DNA of 62,777 nt, from the NCBI GenBank assembly GCA_018064475.1, contig JAGHVD010000035.1, forward strand, positions 1-62,777. The letters run 5' to 3'. The translations under genes were made by a program, and so were the position numbers. The notes under the pieces are model-generated. The model worked only from the letters and a program-made list of their open reading frames with translations, searched no databases and was not told the DNA's origin. Each line of letters starts with the position of its first letter. Within the stretch, counting starts at the first letter, position 1. Positions 60,701 through 62,777 of this stretch are shown piece after piece. This stretch comes from Candidatus Scatonaster coprocaballi. Lineage in GTDB: Bacteria; Bacillota; Clostridia; Saccharofermentanales; Saccharofermentanaceae.

Positions 60701-62777
60701 CTGCGACGGTAGAACTTAAGAACATCCCAGTAGGTGAAGACTTCACACTTTGGGAAGATGAGAGTACTGCTCAGATTGATGGCATGTACCTGGTTGTAAG
60801 TCAACAGAATGTGAAGGTAAACATCCCGAAGACCAGTGCAAACCAGTCATATCCTGTTTCAATTACCAATACATACCAAGAGTATTCATTGAAGGTGACC
60901 AAGAAGGTAACGGGTGATGTTCCGGCTTCAATGAGCGATATGGTCTACAAGTTCACAATTCAGGACGAGAACGGAAAGTATCTCCACAAGAATGGAACGA
61001 TTGCGTCCAGTGCATATGAATTTGAAATCAAAGGCGATGAGACGCTGACCATTCCTGCCAGCGACAATGGACCTTTCACCATCCACGAGACAACAACGAA
61101 CTCGAATATCTTCCTTGAGTTAGATACGACCTACTATATGGGTACTGAAGAGTTAGTAGATGGAAAGATCGAGTATCCAACCGATGCTTCTTCCGTAAGT
61201 GTCACGATTGTGAATGACTATACTTATCTGAATAAAAAAGTAAAGGTAAGTCTGGAAGCTAGCAAGACCTACAGCATCAATGGTGTTGCGCAGACACTGG
61301 CTGGTGGTGAGTTCTCATTCACACTGACCAAGTCCGGTGATCAGAATCCGACGCAGACCAAGAGCAATGATGCGAACGGAGTCGTTACATTTGACGATCT
61401 GAGCTTCGATACAGTTGGCGAGTACACCTACACCGTAAAAGAAGTAAAGGGTTCTGATACTTCTATTACATACGATGAGACGGTCTACACAGTAGTGGTT
61501 AACGTTACGAAGAACGCAACAACTGGTGAACTGACTGCAACCAAGACTATTACGAAGGCCGGTGGTTCCAGTGTAGATGCGATGACATTCGCAAATACGA
61601 AGGCACCGGATAAGGGCAATCTGAAAATCACGAAAACAGTAGCAGGTGTATGTAGTTGGGATGACGTGAAGAATACGATCGTGTTCACTGTCACGGGACC
61701 AGAGTATGCAAGTGAACCAAACAGCCAGAAGGCATTCACAATGGATGACTTCACATCTGGCGTGCTGACACTCGAAGATATCGCACCAGGTGACTATACG
61801 ATCGCTGAGATAACGATGGGTATCAATGGTGTAACAGTAACGACAACGTACAAGGTAAACACTGGAAACTCGACAACCGGTTCTGTTGCAACATGTGCAG
61901 TAGCGAAGGATACCACAACAACGGTAGACTTCACGAATACCTATGCTTACAAGCCGGTAGATGTAACACTTGAAGCAACGAAGACGTTGACCCGAAATGG
62001 TCAGAAGATCAGCATGACAGCGAAACAGTTCTCCTTCAAGCTGACAGATGTAACAGATTCTTCGAACCCTGTAGACAAGGGAACAGCATACAATACAGCA
62101 AATGGCGCTGTGACCTTCGGTAAACTATCTTTCGACAAGCCTGGAACGTACAAGTACACCGTCGAAGAGGTGAAGGGTAACGATGCGGACATTACATATG
62201 ACACAACGAAGTACGATGTTGAGATTGTTGTGGCTAAAGATGCAACAACCGGCATCCTGACAGCGACAACGACCATTAAGAAGGATTCTACAGCAGTTGA
62301 TGCTATGACCTTTACGAACAAGAAGGATAATGATGTCAAAGTAAGTCTGGATGCGAACAAGACCTATAGTGTCAATGGCGTTGCACAGACTTTGGTGGGT
62401 GGTGAGTTCTCATTCACACTGACGAAGTCCGGAGAACAGAATCCGACGCAGACCAAGAGCAATGGTGCAAACGGAGTTGTTACATTCGAAGACCTGAGTT
62501 TCAGTCAGCCAGGAGAGTATACCTATACCGTAAAGGAAGTAAAGGGTACCGATACTTCTATTACATACGATGACACAGCCTACACAGTAGTCGTCACTGT
62601 TACGCAGGATGCAACAACTGGTGACCTGACCGCGACAAAGACCATTAAGAAGGGCGATGCAACCGTTACTTCTATGACCTTTGCGAACACCAAGAAGACA
62701 GATGTCAAGGTAAGCTTGGAAGCAAGCAAGACCTATAGCATCAACGGTGTTGCACAGGCATTGACAGCGAACCAGTT
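57745..62777 (+). CDS. Giant isopeptide-domain (SpaA/FctA-type) surface adhesin, C-terminus outside window
   Basis: The frame is open for 1,677 codons and still running at the window edge. A basic head and helix (KLLGLTSIALATSIIVGTIA) form the export signal. A unique N-terminal region (about residues 35-390) is followed by many Cna-B/SpaA-like modules, each ending in an ITNNY or FANTK-type strand (ATITNNYSES, YKITNNYEQK, MTFANTKAPD). From 61236 on, FctA-type modules alternate (VSLEASKTYSINGVAQTLAG, GEFSFTLTKSG, YTYTVKEVKG, then a SITYDETVYTVVV strand). Such domains form Lys-Asn isopeptide bonds, giving stiff protease-resistant stalks. A sortase signal should lie downstream. Confidence 0.88.
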   Translation, partial: MKKRFSNKKLLGLTSIALATSIIVGTIAYRKLPKSKTGQVNNNNVYDAGNLLNFDSASAVNYATVLGDLAKYGIVSDEIYQVGHMETTFATKNFINPKGNNQPWNDDVDLAGLEPAYFVIAHMDPDSYAFFGQTYVTNPPTDMKFVIDTTSELASNGQIFTDPGRCHADLIYRTASQGDLEAKVDDMISSIQNTSEAFLAKNAFDSEEIAQYTGDKNAIIDLDADEYENATIYINVEEGARFNNCIAATEGVTIKKRPSTVVVFNVKDSGNVLLNKYAVEVDTNGDKVNETIMSDTTHSGEDSEHNKLVDEFICKKIIWNVPNASKISYNITAGLFLAPNEDTVGTVDGSSAGWIAAGGRTEIRSGEFHYINHGRPDETPEPTGDLMRLKVNKAFAPAGTAAGEVVNSEMSNIFVQKGQYEFTITETESDYTTPVQDGLTDTQKVDANGQVVFPYIEADADVIDPFVGMHRYFVISEGNMDSSVDSNIQKSNGAILVDVLITSANGKVSYVVSAKQYQDASNISSDGLISSMSNVDVNNATFSLGGFYNYYDKKPAELKLKKLVTVNGGSTSNFPSDYKAKISLKQGIFYVQDTTGTMSAKEHYFEVAKDGSVTITNLLPGKYVVEEKLDGIPGYKFESKEIDVDGSTDWEIQLDGNASKEATITNNYSESDDSALIVKKSVLLNNNKGNLNDFAEKKFEFSVKVGDYYLQDTEGTLGSTEVFFTITYDPNNASANQIAFYGIPKNTQCVVSERLGKWTGDTQLINVDGYVFDRDNSTTFTTVTTPDSSDAATAELKNTYTSNSVVGKLTLTKAFGEYNANNIYQPTQTIDPAELGDLSQLIIVLNGPKGYTREIAWSEFSNGSITIEDLPVGTYTFTEKGAEATSSDKWEFSQLVVGGYPGEPCAVNQYNPTTYKITNNYEQKKTASLAITKKMVGSGSAEKDIVFALKNAAGQYATFNASNELTGYSDTLTDACKITIHASSTAATVELKNIPVGEDFTLWEDESTAQIDGMYLVVSQQNVKVNIPKTSANQSYPVSITNTYQEYSLKVTKKVTGDVPASMSDMVYKFTIQDENGKYLHKNGTIASSAYEFEIKGDETLTIPASDNGPFTIHETTTNSNIFLELDTTYYMGTEELVDGKIEYPTDASSVSVTIVNDYTYLNKKVKVSLEASKTYSINGVAQTLAGGEFSFTLTKSGDQNPTQTKSNDANGVVTFDDLSFDTVGEYTYTVKEVKGSDTSITYDETVYTVVVNVTKNATTGELTATKTITKAGGSSVDAMTFANTKAPDKGNLKITKTVAGVCSWDDVKNTIVFTVTGPEYASEPNSQKAFTMDDFTSGVLTLEDIAPGDYTIAEITMGINGVTVTTTYKVNTGNSTTGSVATCAVAKDTTTTVDFTNTYAYKPVDVTLEATKTLTRNGQKISMTAKQFSFKLTDVTDSSNPVDKGTAYNTANGAVTFGKLSFDKPGTYKYTVEEVKGNDADITYDTTKYDVEIVVAKDATTGILTATTTIKKDSTAVDAMTFTNKKDNDVKVSLDANKTYSVNGVAQTLVGGEFSFTLTKSGEQNPTQTKSNGANGVVTFEDLSFSQPGEYTYTVKEVKGTDTSITYDDTAYTVVVTVTQDATTGDLTATKTIKKGDATVTSMTFANTKKTDVKVSLEASKTYSINGVAQALTANQ
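61236..62777 (+). repeat. Near-identical DNA repeats encoding FctA-type adhesin modules
   Basis: A unit of about 370 bases occurs at about 61236-61605, in diverged form at 61951-62325, again at 62332-62694, and begins a fourth time at 62698. The first and third are very similar at DNA level over long stretches (for example GGTGAGTTCTCATTCACACT in both). The high identity suggests recent duplication or recombination. Confidence 0.85.

Noticed and set aside
1-62777. CRISPR arrays, rRNA and tRNA genes, integrase or phage modules
   Set aside because: No regularly spaced short repeats, tRNA cloverleaf or rRNA sequence was recognised, and no integrase or phage structural gene is present.
61236-62777. 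Adhesin repeats as an assembly artefact
   Set aside because: Units differ at many bases and an unrelated SpaA-type module lies between them, so simple duplication by assembly error is unlikely, though copy number could still be wrong.

Overview
The window reads as chromosomal DNA of a strictly anaerobic, monoderm Clostridia-type bacterium (Bacillota). The evidence is an [FeFe] hydrogenase, a ferredoxin:thioredoxin reductase-like protein next to a thioredoxin, a DUF6062 protein, an Lsa-type ABC-F ATPase, an isopeptide-domain surface adhesin, and a type IV pilus cluster without secretin or pilotin genes. The species cannot be named from the sequence. No rRNA, tRNA or CRISPR array was seen.

Bases 1-10515 look like an accessory region. 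An IS21-type element and an IS3 remnant flank a broken DUF4143 ATPase gene. Next come a PadR-controlled flavodoxin/ferredoxin operon, an ABC-2 exporter with a two-component system (4309-9101), and a TetR-controlled iron-sulfur flavoprotein operon. Codon use is visibly more A/T-rich than in the rest of the window. The PadR and TetR operons each have a near-consensus promoter with an inverted-repeat operator placed on it.

Bases 10562-12074 run on the minus strand. They encode a methyltransferase, a 33-residue Thr/Cys peptide with its own promoter, SD and terminator, and a small zinc-ribbon protein that begins with a double-glycine leader-like segment. Bases 12356-17930 hold redox and energy genes: an FTR-like protein with thioredoxin, a phosphodiesterase, and a two-gene [FeFe] hydrogenase operon in which the partner is a NuoF-tail/GltD-like flavoprotein. 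Bases 18172-23436 hold four tandem LppM-like lipoproteins and a DUF3737 beta-helix protein. An ABC-F gene follows behind what looks like a transcription attenuator (23509-23841). Then comes a methionine block (metF, stand-alone MetH reactivation domain, metH lacking that domain), a GH5 hydrolase, a small membrane peptide, a foldase-like protein, and a tight operon of two YfhO giants plus an exonuclease.

Bases 39440-52979 form a Gram-positive type IV pilus locus. A large PilX-like protein is on the plus strand; four prepilins and the pilB-T-C-M-N-O operon are on the minus strand; a prepilin peptidase with an unusual active site is on the plus strand. Then come yebC, a P-loop/Asp23-like fusion, DUF6062, a DsrE-like gene, a SpoU methyltransferase and rpsT. 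From 57745 to the window edge runs one uninterrupted reading frame of more than 1,670 codons, an isopeptide-repeat surface protein whose C-terminus lies outside the window.

The best candidates for undescribed biology are the small-peptide region at 11.4-12.1 kb, the four-copy LppM-like family, the ABC-F attenuator, and the pilus locus with its divergent peptidase.
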